64,000 nucleotides of DNA from Notospermus geniculatus (taxonomy: Eukaryota; Nemertea; Pilidiophora; Heteronemertea; Lineidae): positions 243,549 to 307,548 of the forward strand of contig NMRB01000043.1 in assembly GCA_002633025.1 (NCBI GenBank), read 5' to 3'. This document shows, piece after piece, positions 25,401 through 33,562 of the stretch (positions within the stretch are counted from its first letter, which is position 1; each line of letters starts with the position of its first letter). The notes under the pieces were generated by a model. It did no database searches and was not told the DNA's origin. It worked only from the letters and a program-made list of their open reading frames with translations. A program made the translations under genes and the position numbers.

Positions 25401-28400
25401 GGTCTGCTGGACGTGTGCCAGGTAATCCAAACTCAGGTTTCCTGTATTGGTGATGACAGCGTTGGTCACCTGAAGGTGAAGTATGTAACTGAAAGTTACT
25501 GTGCAAATAAAAGACTGACGTGCAAAAATCGTCACGTCATCGCCTCTGTATGACGGTTAGGCAGTGTGTACACACATTGCACTGTCATAGTGTCAACGAA
25601 TGAAGCTCTCAGTAGGCTGCTACCAAATGTTTCGAGGTGGCTAGATGTACTTGGCATCTTTCTTCCTTTCAACAGACAAGCAGGTGTTTAATGATTTACA
25701 CCTTGTTACAGGACACGTTATCGAAGTTACGCCCAGATATCGGAAAATCAAGGAGTAGATTAGGAAAAGGAGCTGGTGTCTACAAATCAAGTGGCCCTCA
25801 GCAGAGATCGATCGACAAACTTTCGAGACATGTTGAGAGACACCGTATAGCGGTTCTTCACGTGACGTCACATTTCCTTGACGACATGATGCCGCCATAT
25901 TGGCCGTCAAAATGTCAAGCGACATCACGGCATGAACAACAGCGTCAACGCAAAGATCGTGACATCAAAATATTATGACGTGGTAGTTTTCAAATCATCG
26001 CCGGCCATTTGATGGCCAACATGGCCGATTCTCTCAGTCACGTGACCGTTGTGACGTCAGTGAAGAACCTCTGTACTAAGCTTTTTATGTTATAATGTGG
26101 CACTGACTACTTTGGACCAAGTTCCGTTCCACACGTACATACAACACCGCTCTGAGTGCCTTCTTTGCTTGCTCATCCCTCCCATCCTTGGAATGATAAG
26201 CCAGGTTCCCATACAGCACAGCATCCTCGTTAACTAACTGGTCAAGACAGAAGAAGATATATTCTCCGTTGGTCATCTTGAGATCATGTGCTGCCAACAT
26301 GTACTGACGGAGCTCCTCTGCCGGGATAGCAAGGATTAGAACTGGAAGAATGGTAAGGGAAACGGAATCGGTGCTAGTCCTTATCCACGGACGATAAAAT
26401 CATGATAGAATCAGCTGATTTCTGTTGAAGGGGAAATGCTTAACCTTATGCAAGTGGAGGCAGCATAGTCGTATACGATCTGGAGAGGATCGGCAGACCT
26501 CCCCGTGTCGCAAGCGTTGCAGCAATGCCATTTCTGCTGTTGGCTTGAAGGAAGATTATTCAAGGAACAAGAAGCCATTTGTTGAACTTTGCTACGAATA
26601 TACAGCTGCGGTTGTTTGTAAAAACTTCACGACTTCTCTAATCCACTCTTATCTGAATGCCACAGTTTGAATGGAAGTCACGACTTCAAGCAGCCGTAAA
26701 CCTGTCATCTAAGAATGTAAACAGTAACGTGATATTTACTTCTTGATGATGATTTCGCCTTCTTCAGGGCTTCAATTATCTTCTCCTTCCCGGCATTTGC
26801 AGGGAGGGTAATTGAGTCAATGAGCTTGAACTCTTCCTTCTTAAATTCTGTTGTGATGGCTTCTCTGAGGAGTTCCTGTAAGGTCCCGTTCGTTCCGATC
26901 ATGAAGGCTTTAGTCCATTTTAACTTGGGGAAGAGTATGCCGAATATCAGTGCTAGTGAAGAAAGAGCGGGAGAGAGAGAATAGGAACATGGTGAGTCTT
27001 CCTTGGCAGTAGGTGTCTTCATTGTGCCAGGCCAACCATTCATTTTCAAGCTGATTTTGCGTTGCGACTTGGTTTGCAACTGGTTGCGTTGCAACTGGGC
27101 TCTCGATCGCCGTAGACTACGGCGAGTCTAGCGAGTCCACTACTAGTCTAGCAGGTCCACTACTAGTCTAGCGAGTCCACTACTAGTGGACTCGCTAGAC
27201 ATGATTTCCATCAATGGCGAAGATGTGATCAATTTCAGTCGGCAATCGGTCGGCGACCGATATCAGTTCCTTGCGATCGTATTCAATCGCAGTAGCAGGT
27301 TGCAAAGCAAGTCGCAGCGCAAGAAAACCGGCAGTGGATTTCTAGCTTTAGGTTACAGATCGTCGTGGTGGCCCCCCAAAGAAGAACCTGGTTTACTGCA
27401 AATAGTCTACTCCATGCTTACCAAATTTATCAAGTGAGCCAAGAGTTCTCACAAGTGTTGTGTACTCGGCTTTGTCAGAAAGATCCTCCTCAGTTGAAAC
27501 CCAGCTAAATACCGGCAGGTTCCAAAAAGAGGCCAATTTCCCAACTGTCTCCGTCGCTGTGAGTGAAAAGAGGAATTAAAACAGTAATTTCCGGATTAGT
27601 TTCTGCTTTCAATCTAATGGTAGCACATATCAACACTCTCGCTGCAACATGCGTCTACATCGAAGGTACCAAGACTTCGACAGCCCATCCTAGTGGGCTA
27701 CATACTCATGGAAAGTGTCCAAGAGACCCTGGAGTCTCCGTCGAACCGCTAATTTGTACTCTCGACTGGTCTGTACATAACCGTTGTAGTAGCACTGATG
27801 CTTCTACTTGAGTTCGCCTGATATGTTTTTTGAGAAACAGGGATAACAACGAGAAACGCTTTGGGAGTGTGTGACTGTACCACAGTAAGAAGGTCTGTCT
27901 GAGCTCTTCAAGTGTTTATTAGTTGTCCAGAATGCGGGAGAACCCTAATGCATTGCATCATGTACTCTGAGACCGTTTTCTTGTGTCTCAGTGCTGGTAA
28001 CTACGGTTGGTAAACGAAAGGACCCATCTACCACGAGCCTCGGATCCAATACCAGTCTACTGTCTGAAACGTTCTTCTCATTATGCATTCTGGAAATCAG
28101 GGGCCGTATGCATAAAACATCTTAAGTGTAAAATTTCCCTTAAACTATTGTTCCAAACAAAAGATAAGGGAAATTTTACACTTAAGATGTTTTATGCATA
28201 TGGCCCCTGGGCCCATATTCATAAAACCTTGACAGCTTAGTTGGTTGCTAGTTGTATAGGCTACATTTGCCAGTGTACAAACTGGGCACTTTAACAAGCA
28301 ACTAGGCCTAGCAAGGTTTTATGAATATGGGCGCTGTATTCTAATCTGTATTCGCAAGTGTCATACCTGGCGAACACGGCGGACCAATGAACACATCCAC

Positions 28401-29204
28401 TTGATCCATTATCTCGACTGCCCTGCCCGCGGCTTCTTTACCTTTGCACAAACTGTCTCGATAGATTACTCTGGAAAGGTTAACACTGATTTCACACCTG
28501 GAGGATGACATATTGCCTTCCCTGGTCTGTCAATAAAGGTAGTTCACGTGACGTCACATTTCCATGACGACAAGATTCCGCCATATTGGCCGTCAAAGTG
28601 TCAAGCGACGTCACGACATGAACACAGATCACACATCGTGACGTAAAAATGCCATGACGTGACAGTTTTGACGTCGCCGCCGGCCATTCGACGGCCAACA
28701 TGGCCGATTCTTTGGAGTCACGTGACCGTTGTGACGTCAGTGAAGACCTCTATACGGTGACCAGGGGAGAGTGGATGCAAGAATTGATGCTTTATGTTGG
28801 AATTGTGAATTTGGCACAGTACTACCTGTAACTTTTTAAAGTTAAAATACGAATGACTACATCATCTTAAAGTAAGTTGACAATAACAATAACACAGAAC
28901 ACAAAAATCATCTTTCCGTTACTTACTTGAAGGTGTGACCCGATAAAAGGGTTTGGTTCTTTTCAATCTCTTCCAAAGCATAGAATAACGAACCAATGCT
29001 GGATGAAGCATTAAAGTTCTGATCTGCTGTACTGGGAGCCATGAATCCTATTCTGAACTCAATACATCGCGTCACATCAAGAATGCTTGTGAGAAATAAC
29101 AGAAGAATCCACCGGTTTGCTTTAGAACACCTGATAAATAAACGATGTGAAAACCGAATGAGAACTGATATCATCATGTTCAGTGAATCCCGCGATAAGA
29201 CCAC
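16250..29204 (-). CDS. Receptor guanylyl cyclase (natriuretic-peptide-receptor type), complete, 22 coding exons
   Basis: This single-pass receptor converts GTP to cGMP at the plasma membrane. I spliced it by hand from GT/AG sites with matching phases at all 21 junctions. The coding total is 3276 nt, 1091 residues, normal for the family. Rough order: signal peptide and N-terminus (1-55), ANF-type periplasmic-binding-like ectodomain (about 56-470), juxtamembrane PKCGF..DKC, one membrane helix (about 487-510), kinase-homology domain (about 550-830), dimerisation coiled coil (about 836-890), cyclase domain (about 895-1085). The kinase domain is a pseudokinase: the VAVK-type Lys is Arg (VAIRG), HRD is HGH, DFG is DYG. 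The cyclase has both metal Asp residues ([15 protein letters not shown]), the guanine-selecting Glu (KVETIGD) and Cys (KYCLFGD), and the Asn/Arg of VNVASRME. It should therefore be active and guanine-specific. The ligand is unknown. Confidence 0.93.
16558..16656 (-). CDS. Receptor guanylyl cyclase exon 21 (cyclase core)
   Basis: The exon encodes [20 protein letters not shown] and [10 protein letters not shown]. The Cys of KYC is the second guanine-selecting residue; the Asn and Arg are the transition-state pair. Donor AAGC|gtgagt. Confidence 0.95.
16952..17195 (-). CDS. Receptor guanylyl cyclase exon 20 (cyclase core)
   Basis: The exon encodes [17 protein letters not shown], which has the guanine-selecting Glu and the second metal Asp, then IRIGLHTG. 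Acceptor tttcag|GTG, donor ACTG|gtatga. Confidence 0.95.
17461..17584 (-). CDS. Receptor guanylyl cyclase exon 19 (start of cyclase domain)
   Basis: The exon encodes [12 protein letters not shown] and [14 protein letters not shown], carrying the first metal-binding Asp. Donor CAG|gtatca, phase 0. Confidence 0.95.
18101..18241 (-). CDS. Receptor guanylyl cyclase exon 18 (dimerisation coiled coil)
   Basis: The exon encodes [20 protein letters not shown], then [17 protein letters not shown] and QLLPR, the signalling helix that joins the kinase-homology and cyclase domains. Donor CCGAG|gtaact, phase 2. Confidence 0.94.
18550..18730 (-). CDS. Receptor guanylyl cyclase exon 17 (end of kinase-homology domain)
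   Basis: The exon encodes [18 protein letters not shown] and a basic end KHIRGHK. The genomic frame would stop two codons after the donor (ACAA|gtaaat), so the splice is required. Confidence 0.92.
19008..19175 (-). CDS. Receptor guanylyl cyclase exon 16
   Basis: The exon encodes FWTAPELLR (APE motif), then [14 protein letters not shown] and FPYSE. Acceptor taaacag|AA, donor AGCG|gtgagt. Confidence 0.93.
19379..19547 (-). CDS. Receptor guanylyl cyclase exon 15 (pseudokinase catalytic-loop region)
   Basis: The exon encodes [17 protein letters not shown], then ILIDSRW and KISDYGV. The HRD Asp is replaced by His and DFG reads DYG, as expected for a pseudokinase. Donor CAAA|gtaagc, phase 1. Confidence 0.93.
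19858..19956. repeat. 32-bp tandem repeat x 3 (cyclase intron 14)
   Basis: Three units of acgatccacgtctctatggt plus tggcagtgattc follow one another exactly from 19861, 19893 and 19925. Confidence 0.93.
19969..20112. repeat. Fold-back (MITE-like) element in cyclase intron 14
   Basis: The arms aagcatggcgcacacgag and ctcgtgtgcgccatgctt are perfect inverted complements enclosing about 108 bp, which contains a second smaller inverted pair (cgatcagtgatgtc / gacatcactgatc). It lies directly next to the 32-bp tandem repeat and 28 bp from the exon 14 donor. Confidence 0.9.
20140..20211 (-). CDS. Receptor guanylyl cyclase exon 14
   Basis: The exon encodes 24 residues, [11 protein letters not shown].. 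to FLSDIIR, equivalent to the family's DILEN...LLLDLIR. Phase 0 at both ends, donor AGG|gtaaga overlapping a ggtaag. Confidence 0.92.
20674..20778 (-). CDS. Receptor guanylyl cyclase exon 13
   Basis: The exon encodes exactly 35 residues, including [12 protein letters not shown] and YCSKGSLQ, standard kinase-homology text. Acceptor gtttcag|ATG, donor CAG|gtaaga, phase 0 at both ends. Confidence 0.93.
21165..21347 (-). CDS. Receptor guanylyl cyclase exon 12 (kinase-homology N-lobe)
   Basis: The exon encodes [14 protein letters not shown], a Ser-rich segment that is a regulatory phosphorylation region in natriuretic peptide receptors, then [14 protein letters not shown]. The usual Lys of the VAVK motif is Arg. 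Donor TAT|gtaagt, phase 0. Confidence 0.9.
21912..22005 (-). CDS. Receptor guanylyl cyclase exon 11
   Basis: The exon encodes the basic stop-transfer run (RRREYERK) and LWKVNWNDV, which matches the W-R-V-W-D-V linker before the kinase-homology domain. Donor ATG|gtaagg, phase 0. Confidence 0.9.
22699..22780 (-). CDS. Receptor guanylyl cyclase exon 10 (membrane helix)
   Basis: The exon encodes a hydrophobic span from [14 protein letters not shown] through LISFGLLY, followed by the first Arg of the stop-transfer cluster. Acceptor tttccag|AT, donor ACAG|gtaatt, phase 2. Confidence 0.92.
23421..23529 (-). CDS. Receptor guanylyl cyclase exon 9 (juxtamembrane)
   Basis: The exon encodes IRWPSG.., then [14 protein letters not shown], the Cys-containing juxtamembrane motif that precedes the membrane helix in these receptors. 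Donor GACA|gtgagt, phase 1. Confidence 0.92.
23954..24078 (-). CDS. Receptor guanylyl cyclase exon 8
   Basis: The exon encodes [19 protein letters not shown], the conserved G-V-M-D-NGDR-like segment near the end of the ectodomain. The acceptor's pyrimidine tract is a run of C (cccccccacag). Donor CTG|gtaagt, phase 0. Confidence 0.9.
24507..24651 (-). CDS. Receptor guanylyl cyclase exon 7
   Basis: The exon encodes [14 protein letters not shown], equivalent to the family's YDAVLLYA helix. Acceptor tttttaag|GCT is AT-rich and only 25 bp from the edge of a fold-back element (24676-25050). Donor AAAG|gtaagt. Confidence 0.87.
24676..25050. repeat. Fold-back element, 375 bp, in cyclase intron 6
   Basis: The ends tagccgtgtttacacct and aggtgtaaacacggcta are perfect inverted complements. 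The inside is rich in repeated short inverted blocks (cccggatc, ccggcaattt, gcccggc, cacctat), which suggests a stacked fold-back structure. No open frame of note. Confidence 0.9.
25329..25469 (-). CDS. Receptor guanylyl cyclase exon 6
   Basis: The exon encodes 47 residues of the membrane-proximal lobe with NLS, NKS and NIT sequons. Phase 0 at both ends, acceptor cttcag|GTG, donor CCC|gtgagt. Confidence 0.85.
25852..26069. repeat. Fold-back element family P, copy 1 (cyclase intron 5)
   Basis: The ends ggttcttcacgtgacgtcac and gtgacgtcagtgaagaacc are inverted. Inside are inverted ttggccgtcaaa.. and ..ggccggcgat-type blocks. Copies 2 and 3 at 28537-28748 and 33563-34013 share the same ends and inner text. 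Confidence 0.85.
26139..26341 (-). CDS. Receptor guanylyl cyclase exon 5
   Basis: The exon encodes [18 protein letters not shown] and MTNGEYIFF, hallmark ANF-receptor text. The 5' end (acceptor cttccag|TT) is firm. I chose donor TAT|gtacgt because it gives phase 0 and the best splice consensus. A downstream option is TTG|gtccaa, which would add six residues. Confidence 0.82.
26740..26952 (-). CDS. Receptor guanylyl cyclase exon 4
   Basis: The exon encodes [13 protein letters not shown] (the family's F.W segment) and an amphipathic [10 protein letters not shown] end that leads into the I-L-I-L strand of the next exon. An NGT sequon is present. Acceptor ttcactag|CA, donor AAGA|gtaaat (phase 1). 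Confidence 0.9.
27122..27200. repeat. Short repeats of agtctagcgagtccactact in cyclase intron 3
   Basis: Three near-identical direct units of about 24 bp, then an inverted tagtggactcgctagac, follow a short cgccgtagactacggcg hairpin. The cluster lies about 170 bp upstream of the exon 4 acceptor. Confidence 0.75.
27422..27556 (-). CDS. Receptor guanylyl cyclase exon 3
   Basis: The exon encodes [15 protein letters not shown], then the LSDK..YTTLVRT block of the ligand-binding domain. Acceptor ctcacag|CG, donor TTTG|gtaagc. Confidence 0.9.
28098..28209. repeat. Fold-back element in cyclase intron 2 (first of two)
   Basis: The arms caggggccgtatgcataaaa and its near-complement ending atatggcccctg at 28209 continue inward over cttaagtgtaaaatttccctt, giving about 48-bp arms with a short loop. 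The ends match the gggccgtat-type family. Confidence 0.9.
28211..28332. repeat. Fold-back element in cyclase intron 2 (second, abutting the first)
   Basis: The arms gcccatattcataaaacctt and aaggttttatgaatatgggc are perfect complements. The interior also pairs (ttggttgctagttg / caactaggcc-type blocks) imperfectly. It lies about 34 bp from the exon 2 donor. Confidence 0.88.
28367..28470 (-). CDS. Receptor guanylyl cyclase exon 2
   Basis: The exon encodes [15 protein letters not shown] and the [11 protein letters not shown] block typical of ANF-type ectodomains, with paired Cys. The acceptor is tttccag|A and the donor is CCAG|gtatga, phase 2 in and phase 1 out. Confidence 0.9.
28537..28748. repeat. 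Fold-back element family P, copy 2 (cyclase intron 1)
   Basis: Same family as 25852-26069: ttcacgtgacgtcacatttcc at one end, gtgacgtcagtgaagacc at the other, with shared interior ccgccatattggccgtcaaa and ggccaacatggccgatt. Confidence 0.88.
28927..29204 (-). CDS. Receptor guanylyl cyclase exon 1 (signal peptide)
   Basis: The exon encodes a hydrophobic signal segment ([18 protein letters not shown]) followed by [11 protein letters not shown], the start of the ectodomain. NAS and NQT sequons are present. It ends AA|gtaagt in phase 2. The start is the first Met; Met10 or Met11 could also be used, since the hydrophobic stretch begins well inside. Confidence 0.85.
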
Positions 29205-30088
29205 ATCACATCAGGTCACGTTAGCAGGATGACGTACGATCAGCTAATGCTAACATTCCCCCGCGCCATCTGGGACGCGTCGATGACTTGGCAATATCAC
29301 GTTGAGTGTTCGGCGACTGAGTCGGCCAATCAAACCCATGATGTGACTCTCTAAATCAATCTCCCTCAACATGATGACAAATAAAACTCAAAGTAGGCAA
29401 ATGATTGGTTCATAATCCTCTACAATCAGGTAAATAAACCACCACTCATCAGTTTCGTAACAATCTTGTGGGATTTTTCCATAGATCTATTCACGAATGA
29501 CCTTTCTGCTGATTGGTATTGATAATATTTCATTAAGAAACATTCAGAAAAATCATCAATACTGATATAAAACTCGTTATAAGACGATTTCGTCTTACGG
29601 TCATGATGGTGCGACTGATGGAGTACGGATCATAGGACAAAAGTATTCCTAATGTTTGGTAAGTGTATATTGTTCTGTGTGAGTTTCTATTAATTGGTTT
29701 CATTCCTTAATGACCACAGACAAATCGATTCCAATCATTGCTTGAAAATCTACTTTATAGTCGATAAACAACATGAAGAATCATTCAGAATCAGCTAATT
29801 ACTGAGTCTTAACGAAGGTCACTACCTTTGCAGGACACTAGGGGAAGTATTGAAATTTTTCTTTGTTTGTAACGGCCCGTCTTTACGCAATAACGATTTC
29901 TTTTCTAACCCTTTCTAAACCTTGGGTGCTTCGAGCCTGATAACGAAAAGAAGTATCTCTGCGTCTCCTTTGACTTGGTGTTGTTGATCACTTTATATGA
30001 GAAAGGCAAAGTGTCACAACAGCAGATCTACACCATTCATTTGCTCCATACCCATTTGCTGGCCAAGCTCAGGTTGCGTTCTGCACCA
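29205..30088. other. 5' flank of the cyclase and 3' flank of the first GPCR gene
   Basis: No exon is evident. The segment 29788-29941 is the most diverged copy of a block seen also at 41098-41243 and 43938-44081 (taacggcccg, tttacgcaataacgatttc, gagcctgat). It therefore belongs to the duplicated GPCR unit and marks its downstream edge. Confidence 0.6.
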
Positions 30089-31054
30089 TCATCGTCCAGA
30101 TTTCAACGATTTCACTAAAGTCTTCCTGAAATTTGCACTGGACAAAAGATACATGTAAAAATTGAATACATTATTTGAGCATGTAACAAGGTAAGCGACA
30201 ACGAAGCTGAAGTTTTGGGCCTCCGGGTACTTTTTACCCAATCCACGTGTAAACACGATCCAGAAAAGGTTACATAACGGATAAGCAAGCATGAAGGCCA
30301 CAAAAGCTGATGACATTACAACAAGCATAACTGTTATGTCAGAATCATCATTCTTCTTCGATGTTCCAAGATTTGTTACATCACGTGTCCTTAGCTTATA
30401 AAGAATTGCAAGATTCCCAAATGAAACCAGAATTATTGGGATGTAAACATCAAACACCTGGTAAAGTAGATCTTGCATAGTAATCAGCCATGGAGGGAAC
30501 CATTTCGGGAAAGAGCACATCTCGTGGTTGAATTCGTTTGTTGCATTGAACTCGCTCCACAAAAAAGTAAAATAAATGGGAATATGTATACCAATGTTAC
30601 CTATTAGCATTATCTTTGCTTTTTTCAAAGTACAGTAGGTCGAGGCAAATAGTGGAAACGATACAGCTACGACTCTGTCGAGGGTGAGAGTCACCACGCA
30701 CCAAGTGGCCACGCCACCGAAATAATAACCATTGAAGATATACTCTTTACAAAACACCAATCCCCACGGAACGACCAACTCTGGAGCATTTTGTATGATT
30801 ACAGAATGAATGAGGTTATTTAGAGCAAGAATATCTGCTACTGCAAGTGCTTTGAAATGGAACGAAGCGACAGGGCTATTCTTATGTACTATCTCTATTG
30901 TGAAGAAAGAAAGTAAGTTACCTACAAAACCCACGACCAGGAGCACACATAGAAGATGTACCGAAAACACATGCATCAACCACAAAAATACGGTGTCGCT
31001 GCTCTCAGTCGTTGTGACGAATGCTGATGGGCTGTATTCAATTTCTGAATCCAT
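30089..31054 (-). CDS. Rhodopsin-like GPCR, array copy A (321 aa)
   Basis: A seven-helix receptor in a single exon. TM1 GFVGN; TM2 LAVAD; the Cys before TM3 (VFCKEY) and the ECL2 Cys (HEMC) for the usual disulfide; TM3 end TLDRVVAV in place of DRY; TM5 Pro in YIPIILV; TM6 MLAYP in place of CWxP; TM7 NFYMY in place of NPxxY. ECL2 has FNATNEFN with an NAT glycosylation sequon, shared with copy F only. TM6 continues PLCNLFW where the others have DHLFW or DYFFW. It lies at the cyclase-proximal end of the array and its flank is the most diverged, so it may be the oldest or least homogenised copy. The family resembles invertebrate peptide-type receptors; the ligand cannot be inferred. Confidence 0.93.
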   Translation of the reverse strand: MDSEIEYSPSAFVTTTESSDTVFLWLMHVFSVHLLCVLLVVGFVGNLLSFFTIEIVHKNSPVASFHFKALAVADILALNNLIHSVIIQNAPELVVPWGLVFCKEYIFNGYYFGGVATWCVVTLTLDRVVAVSFPLFASTYCTLKKAKIMLIGNIGIHIPIYFTFLWSEFNATNEFNHEMCSFPKWFPPWLITMQDLLYQVFDVYIPIILVSFGNLAILYKLRTRDVTNLGTSKKNDDSDITVMLVVMSSAFVAFMLAYPLCNLFWIVFTRGLGKKYPEAQNFSFVVAYLVTCSNNVFNFYMYLLSSANFRKTLVKSLKSGR

Positions 31055-31852
31055 AGTAGACGCTACAAGTGCTGTGCTTCCGAAAACAATGATCTCTCGT
31101 CAGACTTCCAAGTGCTAATTTGCGACCGCCACCCAGAACACTATTCCAACTGCACTGCGTGGTAGAGGATGGCGAACAAACTATCTTGATTGAGAGCCAA
31201 CGTTGATAAAATGCACAGACGACGTACAGGTCATGTAGTCAGTGGTTGTGGAACCGAAGACAACATTTCGTTTTAACCAAATACGTGCCAGGGAAAACGA
31301 CGAGGTATACCGGGAATGATTAGTAAAGGACTTGTGGGACATGGTTTCGGCGGGCTACTTCCTGCTAAATGAATCTGCAACTTAAAGCCTGCTCGATTGT
31401 TTAGTTACTGGAATTTTCACACCGATGTGAAGCAAAGCTCGACTAGACAAACATCACTTCGGCAAATTTGGTATCAAAGGAATCTAGAAATAGACCGCTA
31501 CTGCGCCTGTTAATCTCGGGTTATTTTTGCTTCACGTTTGCATCAAAGAATATAATAATACCATGAATAACATAGTCAGAGGTGTGGTGAAGAGTTCGAC
31601 TATTTTGATACCAAATGCAAGTATGATTTATATCACATTGAAAAAGGACATTTTCGATGACGACACACAAATGATACAGTATATGTATGCAGTTGTATAC
31701 GTGTTGTTAACTAGGGGTCGTTGACTACAGTACATTGTTTACAGTTTTGGACATTGTTTGGACAGTGAAAGGAAACAATGTCGTCAAAAAACCCTTGCTA
31801 ACAACAGTCGGGCTAGACCATTCGACTCGACAATCAACGATCAGGCCACGTA
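31055..31852. repeat. Duplicated spacer, GPCR A/B
   Basis: No gene. It contains the array's shared 5' blocks: gtggtagagg, gacttgtgggacatggtttc, ggcgggctacttcctg, and the caaatttggtatcaaaggaa / tctagaaatagaccgctact block. It ends in a stretch with ttgctaacaacagtcgggct that serves as an empty site for the insertion at 34137. Confidence 0.8.
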
Positions 31853-32818
31853 TCATCGTCCAGATTTCAACGATTTCACTAAAGTCTTCCTGAAATTTGC
31901 ACTGGACAAAAGATACATGTAAAAATTGAATACATTATTTGAACATGTAACAAGGTAAGCGATAGCGAAACTCACACTTTTTGCGTCCGGATATCGTTTA
32001 CCCAATCCATGTGTAAACACGTTCCAGAAAAGATGATCTAACGGATAAGCAAGCATAAAGACTACAAACGCTGATGACATAACAACAAGCATGACTGTTA
32101 CGTCAGAATCGTCATTCTTCTTCGACGTTCCAAGATTTTTTACATCACGTGTCCTTAGTTTATAAAGAATTGCAAGATTCCCAAATGAAACCAGAATTAT
32201 TGGGATGTAAGCATCAAACACCTGGTAAAGTAGATCTTGCATAGTAATCAGCCATGGAGGGAACCATTTCGGGAGGAAACACATTTCGTGATTGAATTCT
32301 TCTGGCGGATGGAATTCTGTCCACAGGAAACTAAAATAAATGGGAATATGTATGCTTATGTTACCTGTGAGCATTATCTTTGCTTTTTTCAAAGTACAGT
32401 AGGTCGAGGCAAATAGTGGAAACCATACAGCTACGACTCTGTCGAGGGTGAGAGTCACCACGCACCAAGTGGCCACGCCATTGAAATAATAACCATTGAA
32501 GATATACTCTTTACAGAACACCAATCCCCACGGAACGACCAACTCTGGAGCATTTTGCATGATTGCAGAATGAATGAGGTTGTTAAGAGCAAGAATATCT
32601 GCTACTGCAAGTGCTTTGAAATGGAACGAAGCGACATGACTATTTTTATGTACTATCCCTATTGTGAAGAAAGCAAGTAAATTACCTACGAACCCCACGA
32701 CCAGGAGCACACATGGAAGATACAGCGAAAACAAATCCATCAACCATAAAAATATGGTATCGCTGCTGTCAATCGTTGTGAAGATTGCTGACGTACTGTA
32801 CTCGATTTCTGAATCCAT
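31853..32818 (-). CDS. Rhodopsin-like GPCR, array copy B (321 aa)
   Basis: Intact single-exon receptor with the array's common frame (MDSEIEYSTSA start, TLDR, AYP, NFYMY). ECL2 reads TEFHPPEEFNHEMC, closest to copy G and without the NAT sequon. It has SHVASF in ICL1 where the other copies have SPVASF. ECL3 is GLGKRYPDAKSVSF. Duplicated upstream sequence (tgcactgcgtggtagaag and further blocks) extends several hundred bases 5' of the ATG, so regulatory sequence was copied with the gene. Confidence 0.93.
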   Translation of the reverse strand: MDSEIEYSTSAIFTTIDSSDTIFLWLMDLFSLYLPCVLLVVGFVGNLLAFFTIGIVHKNSHVASFHFKALAVADILALNNLIHSAIMQNAPELVVPWGLVFCKEYIFNGYYFNGVATWCVVTLTLDRVVAVWFPLFASTYCTLKKAKIMLTGNISIHIPIYFSFLWTEFHPPEEFNHEMCFLPKWFPPWLITMQDLLYQVFDAYIPIILVSFGNLAILYKLRTRDVKNLGTSKKNDDSDVTVMLVVMSSAFVVFMLAYPLDHLFWNVFTHGLGKRYPDAKSVSFAIAYLVTCSNNVFNFYMYLLSSANFRKTLVKSLKSGR

Positions 32819-33562
32819 AGTTTAGCTACAGTATTTTCCGTCCGAAAACGATGATCACTGGTCTGACTTCCAAGTGCTAATTTGCGATCGCCACCTAGAA
32901 CGCTATTCGAACTGCACTGCGTGGTAGAAGATGGCGAACAAACTATTTTGAATGAAAGCCAACCTTTGCAAAATGTACAGACATCGTAGATCGCATCATG
33001 AAGGAATCAGAACAGAAGGCATTGTTTCTTTGATTTAACCAAAGACGAGCCACGGAAAACGACGAGGTATACCAGGAGTGATTGGTGAAGAACTTGTGGG
33101 ACATGGTTTCGGCAGGCCACTTCCTGGCTACGTTAAGCTACTACTTGAAGACTCCTTTAACATGAAGTTTTAGTCAAATGAAATGCAAGCTCGACCAGCA
33201 CAATATTACTGCAGCAATTCCTGTATGGGAACCTAGAAATAGACTGCAACTGTACGTGTCAAACTCGGATGGTTAGGTTATATTTTCGTCATGGTTGCCT
33301 TCATACTTAATGCTAATAATATCAACAATAATATTTCAAAGGTAGTGAAGTGTTCGTCTATTTGGATACCACACCATATTATGTAAACATGTTATTATTT
33401 TCTCTTGAAAAATGACATTTGCGAGGACTACATAGTACATTGTGATAAAATGTACATGTACCTCTGTTTTATAGAAACTTTGTGGAAGTTGACTTCCTAT
33501 TTATTATCATCCGTTGTGTCGACTTTTGTGCGTTCTCTTTCTTTGGATACCTTTGTTTTATA

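Noticed and set aside
30810-31118. A 102-codon plus-strand frame opposite the N-terminus of each GPCR copy
   Set aside because: It is conserved only because the sense strand is conserved, and it has no domain or independent constraint. It recurs at 35610, 37753, 39757 and others as a shadow.
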